Shown here one piece after another: positions 25,260 through 34,668 of a DNA stretch of 64,000 nucleotides. Where the stretch lies: assembly GCA_904419545.1 (NCBI GenBank), contig CAJFRY010000001.1, positions 124,001-188,000 of the forward strand, in the 5' to 3' direction. Under the pieces are notes generated by a model. The model saw only the letters and a program-made list of their open reading frames with translations. It made no database searches and was not told the origin of the DNA. The DNA is from Candidatus Woodwardiibium gallinarum (GTDB taxonomy: Bacteria > Bacillota > Clostridia > Oscillospirales > CAG-382). How positions within the stretch are numbered: the first letter of the stretch is position 1; every line of letters starts with the position of its first letter. The translations under genes and the position numbers were made by a program.

Positions 25260-27722
25260 ATGAACAGCTTTGTCCGCGTTTACCTGCTGGAAGCGACCTA
25301 TGCGCTGGACAGCCGGTATATCTATTTCACGCTGCCGGAACAGCGGGAAAAGCTGAAGCTCGGCAGCCTTGTCCTCGTACCCTTCGGGAACGGCAACCGC
25401 CGTCTGCTGGCTGTAGTGGTCGATTTTGCGGCAGAGTCCGAATACAAAAATACAAAGACAGTTATCGATGTCGTCGATGCGCCGGTGGAAATCGACGCGT
25501 TTACCATCGAGCTGTGTTTGTTCCTCAAATCGCGCACCTTCTGCAGCTTCGGCAGCGCGCTGCGCGCAGTGCTGCCGCGCGGGCTGTCTGTCGCGACGGA
25601 AGAGACCTATGCCGCGCTGCCTGCCGAGCCGGGGCCGGAGGGGCTTGCCGGCGAGGTGTACGCCTTCCTGCGCGATGCGGACCGCGAGCTGACTCGCCGT
25701 GAGCTGTTCGCGCGCTTTGGGGATGAATCCGCAGGTGCGCTGCATACACTTGTTGCTTCGGGATTTGCGGAAAAGCGTGTGCGCATCGTGCGCAGACAAA
25801 ACGAAAAGACCGTCAGGGTCGTCTATCCCGCGATTGATGATGCCGCGCTGGCTGAATATCTCGACGGCTCGCGCCGCGCCGGTTCGAAGAAACGTCTGGA
25901 GCTGCTCGCACTGCTGGCTGAAAACGGTCCGCTGACGCAGAACGAGTTGTCCGAGTATTACGGCGTGTCCGCCCAGGTTGTCGCGGGCGCGGCCGGTGAA
26001 GGACTGGTCACGGTTGAAAACCGCCGTATCGCCCGCCTGCCGTATCGAAGTGCGGGTGCGGATCCCTGCGGAAAGCCGCTTACTGAGCAGCAGAAAAATG
26101 CGCTGGATGTCCTGTTCCCGCTGCTGGATACGGACGAGCCGAGGGCGGCGCTGCTTCGCGGCGTGACCGGAAGCGGCAAAACGCGCGTCATTCTCGAATG
26201 CGTGAAGCATACGCTTGCAGCAGGCCGCACGGCCATCGTGCTCATCCCCGAGATCGGGCTGACCGCGCAGGCCGTTTCGCAGTACCGTGCGGCGTTCGGC
26301 GAAAACCTTGCCGTCATCCATTCGATGCTCTCCGACGGCGAACGCGCGGACGCTTACCGTGCCGCACGGGCGGGGGATGTCGGTGTGGTCCTCGGTACGC
26401 GAAGCGCGGTATTTGCACCGCTTGAAAACCTCGGTCTCATCGCCATTGACGAGGAGCAGGAGCATACCTATAAATCCGAAATGACGCCCCGCTATCACGC
26501 GCGGGACATCGCGCGCTTCCGCTGCGGACGGGACGGCGCGCTGATGCTGCTGGCCTCCGCCACGCCGTCGGTCGAGAGCTATTATAAGGCGAAAAAAGGC
26601 GTGTATACGCTTGTCGAAATGGACCGCCGCGCAACCGAGGTCGAACTGCCTGAGGTATCCATCGTCGATGTCCGTGAGGACGAACGCGTGCAGAACCGCC
26701 GCCTGATTGGCGAGCGGCTTTCCGCAGAGCTGGAGACGAACGCTGCCAAGGGGGAGCAGTCCATTTTATTTGTTAACCGCCGCGGCTATAACTCGTTTTT
26801 GTCCTGTCAGGACTGCGGAAGCGTGGTCACCTGTCCCAACTGTTCGGTCTCGCTGACCCATCATTTGTACAGCGGTGAATACAAGAAGAACGAAAAGCTC
26901 ATCTGCCACTATTGCGGCTATACCGTGCAGGTGCCGCATACCTGCGAGCAGTGCGGCGGCAGCCACATCGGCTTCTTCGGCTTCGGCACGCAGAAACTTC
27001 AGGAGGAACTGGAACGCGATTTTCCGGCGCTCAAACCGCTGCGGATGGACACGGACACCACCGCGCAGAAATTTTCGCACGACGAAATCCTCAAAGCCTT
27101 CGCCTCGGGTGAAAGCGACGTCCTTTATGGCACCCAGATGGTTGCCAAGGGGCTGGATTTCCCGAATGTCAGCCTTGTCGGCGTCGTCAACGCGGACAGC
27201 ATGCTGTATATGGACGACTTCCGCGCCGGCGAACGCACCTTCTCACTCATCACGCAGCTTATCGGCCGCGCGGGCCGCGCGGGGAAGCGGGGCCGAGCCG
27301 TTATACAGACCTTCAACCCCGAGAATGAAATCCTGCGTAAGGCAGCTTTGCAGGATTATGTGACCTTCTATGAAAGCGAAGTTGCGCTGCGCCGCGCGGT
27401 GCTGTTCCCGCCCTTCTGCGACATCGCCGTCCTCGCCCTCTCCGGGCCGGACGAATTTGCGCTGCTGGAATTCGCCAACCTGCTCGGCGAGGAATCGCGC
27501 AGGCTGGAAGGCGAGGCCCCGCACGATGCGCGTGTCATCCGTCTCGGGCCGTTCCGGCAGGCAGTGTATAAGCTCAACGGGAAATACAGACAACGCATCG
27601 TATATAAATACAAAGACAATAAGGCTTCGCGCGCGTTCCTGTCCGAGCTGCTCAAGCGCTCGCTCAAGCTCGCGCCGCAGCCCGTGTCCGTGGAGATCGA
27701 CGTGAATCCCGCGGTCATCTGA
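25260..27722 (+). CDS. priA: Primosomal replication restart helicase
   Basis: PriA reloads the replisome at stalled forks. The 820-residue protein has an N-terminal 3'-DNA-binding domain (to about residue 105), a winged-helix region, helicase lobe 1 with Walker A GVTGSGKT near residues 301-308 and DEEQEHTYK as motif II, a zinc-binding insert with eight cysteines (CQDCGSVVTCPNCS then CHYCG and CEQCGG, residues about 518-565), and helicase lobe 2 with QLIGRAGRAGKRG. The start follows rpoZ by 5 bp. Confidence 0.97.
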   Translation: MNSFVRVYLLEATYALDSRYIYFTLPEQREKLKLGSLVLVPFGNGNRRLLAVVVDFAAESEYKNTKTVIDVVDAPVEIDAFTIELCLFLKSRTFCSFGSALRAVLPRGLSVATEETYAALPAEPGPEGLAGEVYAFLRDADRELTRRELFARFGDESAGALHTLVASGFAEKRVRIVRRQNEKTVRVVYPAIDDAALAEYLDGSRRAGSKKRLELLALLAENGPLTQNELSEYYGVSAQVVAGAAGEGLVTVENRRIARLPYRSAGADPCGKPLTEQQKNALDVLFPLLDTDEPRAALLRGVTGSGKTRVILECVKHTLAAGRTAIVLIPEIGLTAQAVSQYRAAFGENLAVIHSMLSDGERADAYRAARAGDVGVVLGTRSAVFAPLENLGLIAIDEEQEHTYKSEMTPRYHARDIARFRCGRDGALMLLASATPSVESYYKAKKGVYTLVEMDRRATEVELPEVSIVDVREDERVQNRRLIGERLSAELETNAAKGEQSILFVNRRGYNSFLSCQDCGSVVTCPNCSVSLTHHLYSGEYKKNEKLICHYCGYTVQVPHTCEQCGGSHIGFFGFGTQKLQEELERDFPALKPLRMDTDTTAQKFSHDEILKAFASGESDVLYGTQMVAKGLDFPNVSLVGVVNADSMLYMDDFRAGERTFSLITQLIGRAGRAGKRGRAVIQTFNPENEILRKAALQDYVTFYESEVALRRAVLFPPFCDIAVLALSGPDEFALLEFANLLGEESRRLEGEAPHDARVIRLGPFRQAVYKLNGKYRQRIVYKYKDNKASRAFLSELLKRSLKLAPQPVSVEIDVNPAVI

Positions 27723-27752
27723 CCGCAGCCTTTGGGAAAGGAAAGGGTAGAT

Positions 27753-28226
27753 ATGGCTTTACTCAATATCCTCCGTGAAGGAGAAGAAACGCTTCGCAAG
27801 AAAAGCCGTCCCGTGGAGGTCATCAACCCCCGCGTGCTGCGGCTTCTGGACGATATGAAGGATACGCTCAAAAAAGCCGAGGGTGTCGGCCTTGCCGCGC
27901 CGCAGGTCGGTGTGCTGCGCCGCATCTTCATCGTTGACACCGGCGAAAAGGTGATGGAATTCATCAACCCCGTCATTTTACAGGAGGACGGCGTGCAGGT
28001 CGGCACCGAGGGCTGTTTGTCCTGCCCGGGAAAGTACGGCATTGTCAGCCGTCCGATGCGGACGAAGGTCAAGGCGCTTGACCGCAACGGCAATGAGTTC
28101 GTTTTCGAAGGCGAGGAGCTGATTTCCCGCGCGCTCTGCCACGAATACGACCACCTGGACGGCATTCTGTACGTCGATAAGGCCAGCGAAATGTTCAGCG
28201 CGGACGCAAGGGAGTTCGACGACTGA
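27753..28226 (+). CDS. def: Peptide deformylase
   Basis: Removes the formyl group from new proteins. The 157-residue protein holds the three deformylase motifs: GVGLAAPQVG (residues about 44-53), EGCLSC (about 86-91, metal cysteine) and HEYDH (about 130-134, metal histidines and catalytic Glu). ATG 27753 follows GGAAAGG; an upstream in-frame TTG at 27732 is less likely. The stop overlaps the fmt start by one base, so formylation and deformylation genes are coupled. Confidence 0.97.
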   Translation: MALLNILREGEETLRKKSRPVEVINPRVLRLLDDMKDTLKKAEGVGLAAPQVGVLRRIFIVDTGEKVMEFINPVILQEDGVQVGTEGCLSCPGKYGIVSRPMRTKVKALDRNGNEFVFEGEELISRALCHEYDHLDGILYVDKASEMFSADAREFDD

Positions 28227-29158
28227 TGCGGGTGGTGTTTATGGGCACGCCCGCCTTCGCCGCCGAGGCGCTGCGCGCTATCTGCGAGGAGGGCGGTCAT
28301 GACGTCGTCCTCGTTGTCACCAACCCCGATAAGCCGAGCGGGCGCGGGCATAAGCTCACGCCGCCCCCCGTCAAGGCATATGCGCTGTCGCGCGGCATCG
28401 TGGTTTTTCAGCCCGTATCCCTGCGGGACACCGAGGCGCAGGAAACCATTCGCCGCGCGGGGGCGGACGTAATCATCGTAGCCGCTTACGGGAAGATACT
28501 CCCGCCTGAGATCCTCAGTATGCCGCCGCTCGGCTGCGTCAATATCCACGCTTCGCTGCTCCCGCGCTGGCGGGGCGCCGCACCGATCAATCGTGCCATA
28601 ATGGCGGGCGATCCCATCGGCGGCGTCACCGTGATGTATATGGCCGAGGGACTTGATACGGGCGATATGATCCTCAAAAAAGAACTGCCCGTTCCGCCGC
28701 AGATGACGGCCGGCGAATACCACGACCGGCTCGCCGTCCTCGGCGGGGAAGCCATCAACGAATACCTCGCGCTGGCAGCGTCGGGCGCCGTCCCGCGTGA
28801 AAAGCAGGACGACGCGGCCGCCACGTATGCGCAGAAGCTGACCGACGACGACCGTCGCCCGGACTTCCGTGCGTCCGCTTCGGACGTCTGCAACCGAATC
28901 CGCGGCCTTTCGCCGTCGCCCGGTGCGTATTGCTTCTGCGCCGGAAAACGGCTTAAGCTGCTCTTCGCTGTCCCTGCGGATGGCATCGGCCGTCCGGGCG
29001 AGATTCTTTCAACGTCCGGCGGTGCGATTACGATTGCCTGCGGACAGGGCGCCGTCGCCGTCACCGCCGTGCAGCCGGAGGGCAAGCCGCGGATGGACGC
29101 GGAGAGCTTTCTCCGCGGGAACCGTATCGAGAAAGGAAGTTTTGTCACATGTTCATAG
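28226..29158 (+). CDS. fmt: Methionyl-tRNA formyltransferase
   Basis: Formylates initiator Met-tRNA using 10-formyltetrahydrofolate. The 310-residue protein has the folate-binding and catalytic segment VNIHASLLPRWRGAAPI (Asn, His) and the catalytic Asp in GLDTGDM, followed by the C-terminal OB-like domain. It overlaps def at the start, and the next gene begins inside its last codons. Confidence 0.97.
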   Translation: MRVVFMGTPAFAAEALRAICEEGGHDVVLVVTNPDKPSGRGHKLTPPPVKAYALSRGIVVFQPVSLRDTEAQETIRRAGADVIIVAAYGKILPPEILSMPPLGCVNIHASLLPRWRGAAPINRAIMAGDPIGGVTVMYMAEGLDTGDMILKKELPVPPQMTAGEYHDRLAVLGGEAINEYLALAASGAVPREKQDDAAATYAQKLTDDDRRPDFRASASDVCNRIRGLSPSPGAYCFCAGKRLKLLFAVPADGIGRPGEILSTSGGAITIACGQGAVAVTAVQPEGKPRMDAESFLRGNRIEKGSFVTCS

Positions 29159-29856
29159 ACTGGACGTACGTTGTGCTCGTCCTGCCCGCCGTCATCTTTT
29201 CAATCTGGTGCAGCGCACGGGTACAGAGCACCTTCAAAAAATATTCCGCCGTGCCCACCCGTTACGGCGTCACCGGTGCGGACGCGGCGCGCAGGGTTCT
29301 GGATGCAAACGGACTGACCAATGTGCGCATCGAGCGTGTTTCCGGCAATCTGACCGACCATTACGACCCAAAGACAAATGTGATCCGCCTGTCCGAATCG
29401 GTGTACGGCAGCGCTACGGCCGCAGCCGTCGGCGTAGCGGCGCACGAGGCGGGTCACGCGGTGCAGCACGCGCAGGGCTATTTTCCCATTAAGCTGCGCA
29501 GCGCCATCATTCCCATTACCAACATCGGCTCGCAGCTTGCAATGCCGCTGTTTCTCATCGGACTGATTCTTTCCTCTTATGCCGAGCAGTATGTCTGGAT
29601 CGCCTATGCGGGCGTGATCTGCTATGCGCTCTGTCTGGTGTTTCAGCTTGTCACACTGCCGACCGAGTTTAACGCTTCTTCCCGTGCGCTTGCCGCCATT
29701 CGGGAGACCGGCCTGCTGGATGAGGAAGGGACTAAGGCGAGTAAAAAGGTGCTTTCCGCTGCCGCGATGACCTATGTCGCTGCTGTCGGTGTGGCGCTGA
29801 TGTCGCTGCTGCGGCTTGTAATGATTCTTTTCGGCGCGCGCGGGCGCCGCGACTGA
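29149..29856 (+). CDS. Membrane neutral zinc metallopeptidase (Zn_peptidase_2 / YugP family)
   Basis: A 235-residue protein with membrane segments at the start (TYVVLVLPAVIFSIW), the middle (GSQLAMPLFLIGLIL and YAGVICYALCLVFQL) and the end, plus the zinc-binding motif HEAGHAVQH near residues 102-110. TEFNASSRALAAI is also family-typical. Members are membrane proteases of poorly known substrate in Firmicutes. It begins within the fmt gene, with GAAAGGAAG upstream, and is followed by rsmB, a conserved neighbour order. Confidence 0.9.
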   Translation: MFIDWTYVVLVLPAVIFSIWCSARVQSTFKKYSAVPTRYGVTGADAARRVLDANGLTNVRIERVSGNLTDHYDPKTNVIRLSESVYGSATAAAVGVAAHEAGHAVQHAQGYFPIKLRSAIIPITNIGSQLAMPLFLIGLILSSYAEQYVWIAYAGVICYALCLVFQLVTLPTEFNASSRALAAIRETGLLDEEGTKASKKVLSAAAMTYVAAVGVALMSLLRLVMILFGARGRRD

Positions 29857-29863
29857 ATTCGTA

Positions 29864-31120
29864 ATGAAGCGGACGTCCGATTCACCGCGCAGCGCGGCGG
29901 CCGTCGCCGTTGAACGCATTTGCGGCGGCGGCGCGTATTCCAATCTTGTTCTCGGCGGCGCAAAGCTCCGGTCCTCCGAGCGCCCGTTTTATACAGCACT
30001 TGTCCGCGGGACGGTCGAGCGTCTCCGTACGCTGCGCTTTGTCGTCGGCTTATATGCCCGCCGCCCGCCCGACCGGATGACCGAGGCCATTCTCTGCACG
30101 GGGATTTATCAGATTTTGTATATGGACAAGGTGCCCGACAGCGCCGCCTGCAACGAGAGCGTGCGCGTGGCGCGCGAGCTGGTTTCCGCGAAGGAAGCCG
30201 GATTTGTCAACGCCGTCCTCCGCAGCGTCTGCCGCGACCAAGCGTCCCTTTCGGAGCGGATTGCCGCGCAGCCTGACGGCGTGCGCTATTCGCTGTCCGA
30301 CAGTCTCTGTGCGCGTCTCCGCGCGCAATATCCCGAACAGAGTGAGGATATTTTCGCATCCTTTTTTGAGCCTGACGGCCTGCCGCTCTGCGTCAACACG
30401 CGCCGTATCACAGTTCGGACGCTCGCGGACCGCCTTACTGCCGAGGGGATTGAATACGCGTATACCGACGACGGACTGCCCGTCGTCGTCTCGGGTGCGG
30501 AAAAGGCGCTGGGAATGCTGAACGAGGGCCTTTTCTTTGTGCAGGGTGTCGCCAGCCGCCGCGCCGTGCGGACGCTGGGTGCCGAGCCCGGAATGACCGT
30601 CCTTGACGTCTGCGCCTGCCCGGGCGGAAAGACGCTTTCCGCAGCCATCGATATGAACGACAGCGGCGTTGTACAGGCCTTTGACCTGCACGCCAATAAG
30701 CTGAGTCTGATCGAAAAAAGCGCCCGCACGCTGGGGCTTTCTTGTATCCGCACAGGCTGCCGTGATGCGCGCGATCCTGCTTCTGAGTGGGTCGGCACGG
30801 CCGACCGCGTCATTTGCGACGTCCCATGTACATCGATTGGCGTGATTGCCGCCAAGCCTGAAATCCGCTATAAGGACGTGACGGACATCAGTTCGTTGAC
30901 TGCGGCACAGCGCGATATCCTTGCCGCTTCCGCCTCATACCTTCGGTCGGGCGGTGTGCTGGTTTATTCCACATGCAGTCTGGACGCGCGTGAAAACGGT
31001 GAAATCGTTCGTGCATTTTTGAGGGACGCGCCCGGCTTTGAACTTGCGGAGGAACGGCAGACGCTGCCCTGCGAGCCTTACTGTGACGGCTTTTATGCGG
31101 CAAAAATCATCAAAAAATAA
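29864..31120 (+). CDS. rsmB: 16S rRNA (cytosine-967-C5)-methyltransferase
   Basis: Methylates C967 of 16S rRNA. The 418-residue protein has an N-terminal NusB-like RNA-binding domain (to about residue 140) and a SAM-binding domain with VCACPGGKTLSAA, the two cysteines of the m5C mechanism in CDVPCTSIGV and YSTCSLDARENG. Between the metallopeptidase (7 bp) and the M3 peptidase (44 bp). Confidence 0.95.
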   Translation: MKRTSDSPRSAAAVAVERICGGGAYSNLVLGGAKLRSSERPFYTALVRGTVERLRTLRFVVGLYARRPPDRMTEAILCTGIYQILYMDKVPDSAACNESVRVARELVSAKEAGFVNAVLRSVCRDQASLSERIAAQPDGVRYSLSDSLCARLRAQYPEQSEDIFASFFEPDGLPLCVNTRRITVRTLADRLTAEGIEYAYTDDGLPVVVSGAEKALGMLNEGLFFVQGVASRRAVRTLGAEPGMTVLDVCACPGGKTLSAAIDMNDSGVVQAFDLHANKLSLIEKSARTLGLSCIRTGCRDARDPASEWVGTADRVICDVPCTSIGVIAAKPEIRYKDVTDISSLTAAQRDILAASASYLRSGGVLVYSTCSLDARENGEIVRAFLRDAPGFELAEERQTLPCEPYCDGFYAAKIIKK

Positions 31121-31164
31121 TATACCGGCGCGTCTTTTTTGCGCGCGGGAAAAGGGTACGGTGA

Positions 31165-32856
31165 ATGAATGTCATGAAATTTTCCGAATATACGTATGTG
31201 CGTGTCGATGTCGAAAAGGTGCGCGCGGACTACGCGGCGCTGACTGAGCGCGTGCAGAACGCATGCACGGCTGAGGACGTGTTCGCCTGCGTGGAGGAGC
31301 ATGAAAAAATCGCAAAGCATGTCGGTACGATGCTGACCATCGCCAATATACGCAATACCATCGATACGCGCGATCCGTTTTATGAAGCGGAAAAGGCGTT
31401 TATCGACGAAAACGGCCCGCTTCTGGACGAAGCGTCGCAGCGTTTTATGCGTGCTCTCTGCGAAAGTTCTTTCCGTCCCGCGCTGGAGGGAAAATACGGC
31501 CGGCTGCTGTTTTTGAACATCGAGCTGGAGCTGAAGACCTTCAAGCCCGAAATCATTGAGCTTTTGCAGGAGGAAAATGCGCTGACCACCGCGTACACCA
31601 AGCTCATCGCCGGCGCGCGCATCCCGTTTGACGGCAAGGAACTGACCATCGCCCAGCTCGGCCCGTATAAGATCGACCCCGACCGTGCGACGCGTCGGGC
31701 CGCCTACTGCGCCGAGGGTGCGTTTATCCGCGCAAACGGCGACGAGCTGGACGAAATTTTTGACAAGCTCGTTTCAGTCCGCACCAAGATTGCCGAGGCG
31801 CTCGGCGAGAAGAGTTTTGTTGAGGTCGCTTACAACCGTAATCTGCGCAATTGCTATGCCAAGAAGGATGTAGAGGCGTTCCGCGCACAGGTCGTGCGCG
31901 ACATTGTGCCGATTGTCGAGACGCTCAAGAAACGCCAGAGCGATAAGATCGGCGTGCCGGATATGAAGCTGTATGACCAGAATTTCTTTGATAAGGACGG
32001 CAACGCTAAGCCCGAGGGTGCGAGCGAGGAAATCCTCGCCGCCGGGCGCCGGATGTATCGTGAGATGAGTCCCAAAACCGCCGCGTTCATCGATTTTATG
32101 TTCGAAAACGAGCTGTTCGACGTGCTCGCCAAGGAAGGGAAGGCCGCCGGCGGCTACTGCACGATGCTGTATGAATACAAAGCGCCTTTTATTTTCAGCA
32201 ATTTCAACGGTACCAGCGGCGACGTCGATGTCCTTACGCACGAAGCCGGCCATGCGTTCGCCTTTTATGAGTCGCGTAACCAGCCGCTGGCTGAATATGT
32301 CAGTCCGACCAGCGAGGCCTGCGAGGTTCACTCGATGTCGATGGAGTTCTTCTGCTGGAAGTATCTTGATTATTTCTACGGCGCCCAGACGAAAAAGGCC
32401 AAGCTCCAGCACCTGACCGACGCGCTTATTTTCCTGCCCTACGGCACAATGGTGGATCATTTCCAGCACATCGTGTACGAAAACCCGTCGCTCACGCCGG
32501 CCGAGCGCAACGCCGAATGGCTGCGGCTGGAGAAGATTTACCGCCCGTTTATGGACGCGTCGGGCGTGCCGGGCTACGAGGACGGCCGCCTCTGGCAGCG
32601 CCAGCTCCATATCTACGAATATCCGTTTTATTATATCGATTACTGTCTTGCGCAGACCGTTGCGCTTGAATATTGGGCGATGTCGCAGGCCGATTATGCG
32701 GCGGCGTTTGAGAAATACCTCGCGTTCCTCGAACAGGGCGGCCGTATGACGTTCACCGAGCTGTGCGAAGCGGGGCAGGTGACCAGCCCGTTTGCCGAGG
32801 GCGCGACGAAGCAGGTCGTCTCGGCTGCGGAAGAATGGCTTGCCGCCAATGACTGA
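31165..32856 (+). CDS. M3 family oligoendopeptidase (PepF-like)
   Basis: A 563-residue cytoplasmic zinc peptidase of family M3, which degrades short peptides. The zinc motif HEAGHAFAFYES (residues about 360-371) with the downstream Glu in SEACEVHSMSMEFF are the M3 signature, and FSNFNGTSGDVDVLTHEAGH is typical of the M3B oligoendopeptidases. The start is ATG 31165, eight bases after AAAGGG. The coding end overlaps rlmN by 8 bp. Confidence 0.92.
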   Translation: MNVMKFSEYTYVRVDVEKVRADYAALTERVQNACTAEDVFACVEEHEKIAKHVGTMLTIANIRNTIDTRDPFYEAEKAFIDENGPLLDEASQRFMRALCESSFRPALEGKYGRLLFLNIELELKTFKPEIIELLQEENALTTAYTKLIAGARIPFDGKELTIAQLGPYKIDPDRATRRAAYCAEGAFIRANGDELDEIFDKLVSVRTKIAEALGEKSFVEVAYNRNLRNCYAKKDVEAFRAQVVRDIVPIVETLKKRQSDKIGVPDMKLYDQNFFDKDGNAKPEGASEEILAAGRRMYREMSPKTAAFIDFMFENELFDVLAKEGKAAGGYCTMLYEYKAPFIFSNFNGTSGDVDVLTHEAGHAFAFYESRNQPLAEYVSPTSEACEVHSMSMEFFCWKYLDYFYGAQTKKAKLQHLTDALIFLPYGTMVDHFQHIVYENPSLTPAERNAEWLRLEKIYRPFMDASGVPGYEDGRLWQRQLHIYEYPFYYIDYCLAQTVALEYWAMSQADYAAAFEKYLAFLEQGGRMTFTELCEAGQVTSPFAEGATKQVVSAAEEWLAAND

Positions 32857-33871
32857 CCTGAAAAGCCTGCTCCCCGAGGAGCTGGAAACGTTTTTCGGCG
32901 CGATGGGCGAAAGCGCCTATCGCGCGCGGCAGGTCTTTCAATGGATCCACGAAAAGGACGTTTCGGATTTTGCGCAGATGACAAATCTGCCGCTGCCGCT
33001 GCGCGAAAAGCTGTCGCGCACATCCCTGGTCACTGCGGCGACGGTGGAGAGAAAGCTCGTTTCCGCGCGTGACGGCACGGTCAAATTCCTGTTCGGCTTT
33101 GCCGACGGAGAGAAGGTCGAGAGCGTGCTGATGCAGTATAAGCACGGGAATACGGTCTGTATTTCCACGCAGGCCGGCTGCCGTATGGGCTGCGCGTTCT
33201 GCGCGTCCACAGTCAACGGCCTTAAACGGAATTTAGAGCCATCTGAAATGCTCGAGCAGGTCCAGGCGGCGCAGCGCCATACGGGGCGGACTGTTTCCAA
33301 CATCGTGCTGATGGGTATCGGCGAGCCGCTGGATAACTATGAAAATGTAATAAAATTTCTGAAATTGGTCAACCATAAGGACGGTATGAACATCGGTCTG
33401 CGTCATATTTCACTTTCGACCTGCGGACTTGTGGACCGCATCGACCGTCTTGCGGCAGAGGGATTGCCCGTCACGCTGTCCGTTTCGCTCCACGCGCCGA
33501 ACGACGAGATTCGGAGGCAGATCATGCCGATTGCCAACCGATATACCGTTGACGAGCTGCTCGACTGCTGCCGCCGTTATGAAAAGCGCACAGGGCGGCG
33601 CACTTCGTTTGAGTATGCGCTCATCCGCGGGCTGAACGATTCACCCGCCTGCGCGCACGAGCTTGGCAGCCGTCTCTGCGGCTCGCTTTGCCACGTCAAC
33701 CTCATCCCCGTTAACGAGGTGAAGGGGAAAATTTACAAAAGAAGCGAAAAAGTTGCCGTAGAACTCTTTACAAAAGCGCTGGAATCGTATAGAATGACTG
33801 TAACGGTCCGCAGGTCGCTCGGCGGCGACATCAATGCTTCCTGCGGGCAATTGCGCGCCGAGCATTCGTAA
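32849..33871 (+). CDS. rlmN: Dual-specificity RNA methyltransferase RlmN
   Basis: A radical SAM enzyme that makes m2A2503 in 23S rRNA and m2A37 in some tRNAs. The 340-residue protein has the cluster motif Cys111-x3-Cys115-x2-Cys118 (GCRMGCAFCAS), GIGEPLDNYENV, HISLSTCGLV and LSVSLHAPND. The catalytic C-terminal cysteine is in SCGQL close to the end. The start is ATG 32849 inside the end of the preceding gene, which gives the normal family length; the longer frame from 32792 is a read-through. Confidence 0.97.
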   Translation: MTDLKSLLPEELETFFGAMGESAYRARQVFQWIHEKDVSDFAQMTNLPLPLREKLSRTSLVTAATVERKLVSARDGTVKFLFGFADGEKVESVLMQYKHGNTVCISTQAGCRMGCAFCASTVNGLKRNLEPSEMLEQVQAAQRHTGRTVSNIVLMGIGEPLDNYENVIKFLKLVNHKDGMNIGLRHISLSTCGLVDRIDRLAAEGLPVTLSVSLHAPNDEIRRQIMPIANRYTVDELLDCCRRYEKRTGRRTSFEYALIRGLNDSPACAHELGSRLCGSLCHVNLIPVNEVKGKIYKRSEKVAVELFTKALESYRMTVTVRRSLGGDINASCGQLRAEHS

Positions 33872-33890
33872 GGGATAGGGGTGTGATCGT

Positions 33891-34631
33891 TTGACTGCTC
33901 TCGGGGTTACCGATATCGGCAAACGCCGCGAAACGAATCAGGATAATTATAAGATTCACACGACGGGCGAATACTGCTCGGCGGTCGTCTGCGACGGTAT
34001 GGGCGGCGCCAACGGCGGCAACATTGCATCCAAGCTTGCGGCGGACGCGTATACGCGTGCCGTTCGCAGCGGCATGTCTCGTCTCAGACGCAAGGCAGGC
34101 ATTACGCGTGAGGACCTCGAGCATGTAATGCTCGGTGCGGTAAGCCGTGCAAATACCGAGGTGTACGACAAGGCGTTTACCGACGCCGAGTATGAGGGAA
34201 TGGGCACCACGCTCGTCGCCCTGCTCGCCTGCGGCGGGCATATCGTCGTCGTGAACGTTGGAGACAGTCGCGCTTACTGTCTGAAGAAGAATGTGCTTGT
34301 GCAGGCGACGAAGGATCATTCCTTCGTGCAGTTCCTCATCGACAACGGTACCATCAGCCCTTCGCAGGCGGAAAATCATCCGAATAAGAATCTTATCCTC
34401 CGTGCGCTCGGGGTAAATGAGTCGATCGAGGCGGATACATATTTCATAGACGACTGCGTTGCCGTGCTGCTGTGCAGCGACGGACTGACCAACTGCGTCT
34501 CCGATGAAGATATCCGCCGTATTCTGCGGAGGAAAACAAGCGGGGAAGAAAAACTGCGCGAGCTGATTGACGCGGCAAACAACGGCGGCGGGGCGGACAA
34601 TATCACCGCCGTGCTCTATTTACCCGACTGA
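33891..34631 (+). CDS. PP2C-family serine/threonine phosphatase (PrpC/Stp)
   Basis: A 246-residue metal-dependent phosphatase. Motifs include GKRRETNQDN (first metal site), VCDGMGGANGG, NVGDSRAYCL, LCSDGLTNCVSD and GGADNITAVL, all of the bacterial PP2C class. The start is TTG 33891. It directly precedes the PASTA kinase gene (37 bp), the usual phosphatase-kinase pair that controls cell-wall growth, and it probably reverses that kinase, including phosphorylation of IreB encoded at 10 kb. Confidence 0.95.
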   Translation: MTALGVTDIGKRRETNQDNYKIHTTGEYCSAVVCDGMGGANGGNIASKLAADAYTRAVRSGMSRLRRKAGITREDLEHVMLGAVSRANTEVYDKAFTDAEYEGMGTTLVALLACGGHIVVVNVGDSRAYCLKKNVLVQATKDHSFVQFLIDNGTISPSQAENHPNKNLILRALGVNESIEADTYFIDDCVAVLLCSDGLTNCVSDEDIRRILRRKTSGEEKLRELIDAANNGGGADNITAVLYLPD

Positions 34632-34668
34632 AACGCAGCGTTATCCCAAGAAAGGATTGGCCGTAACG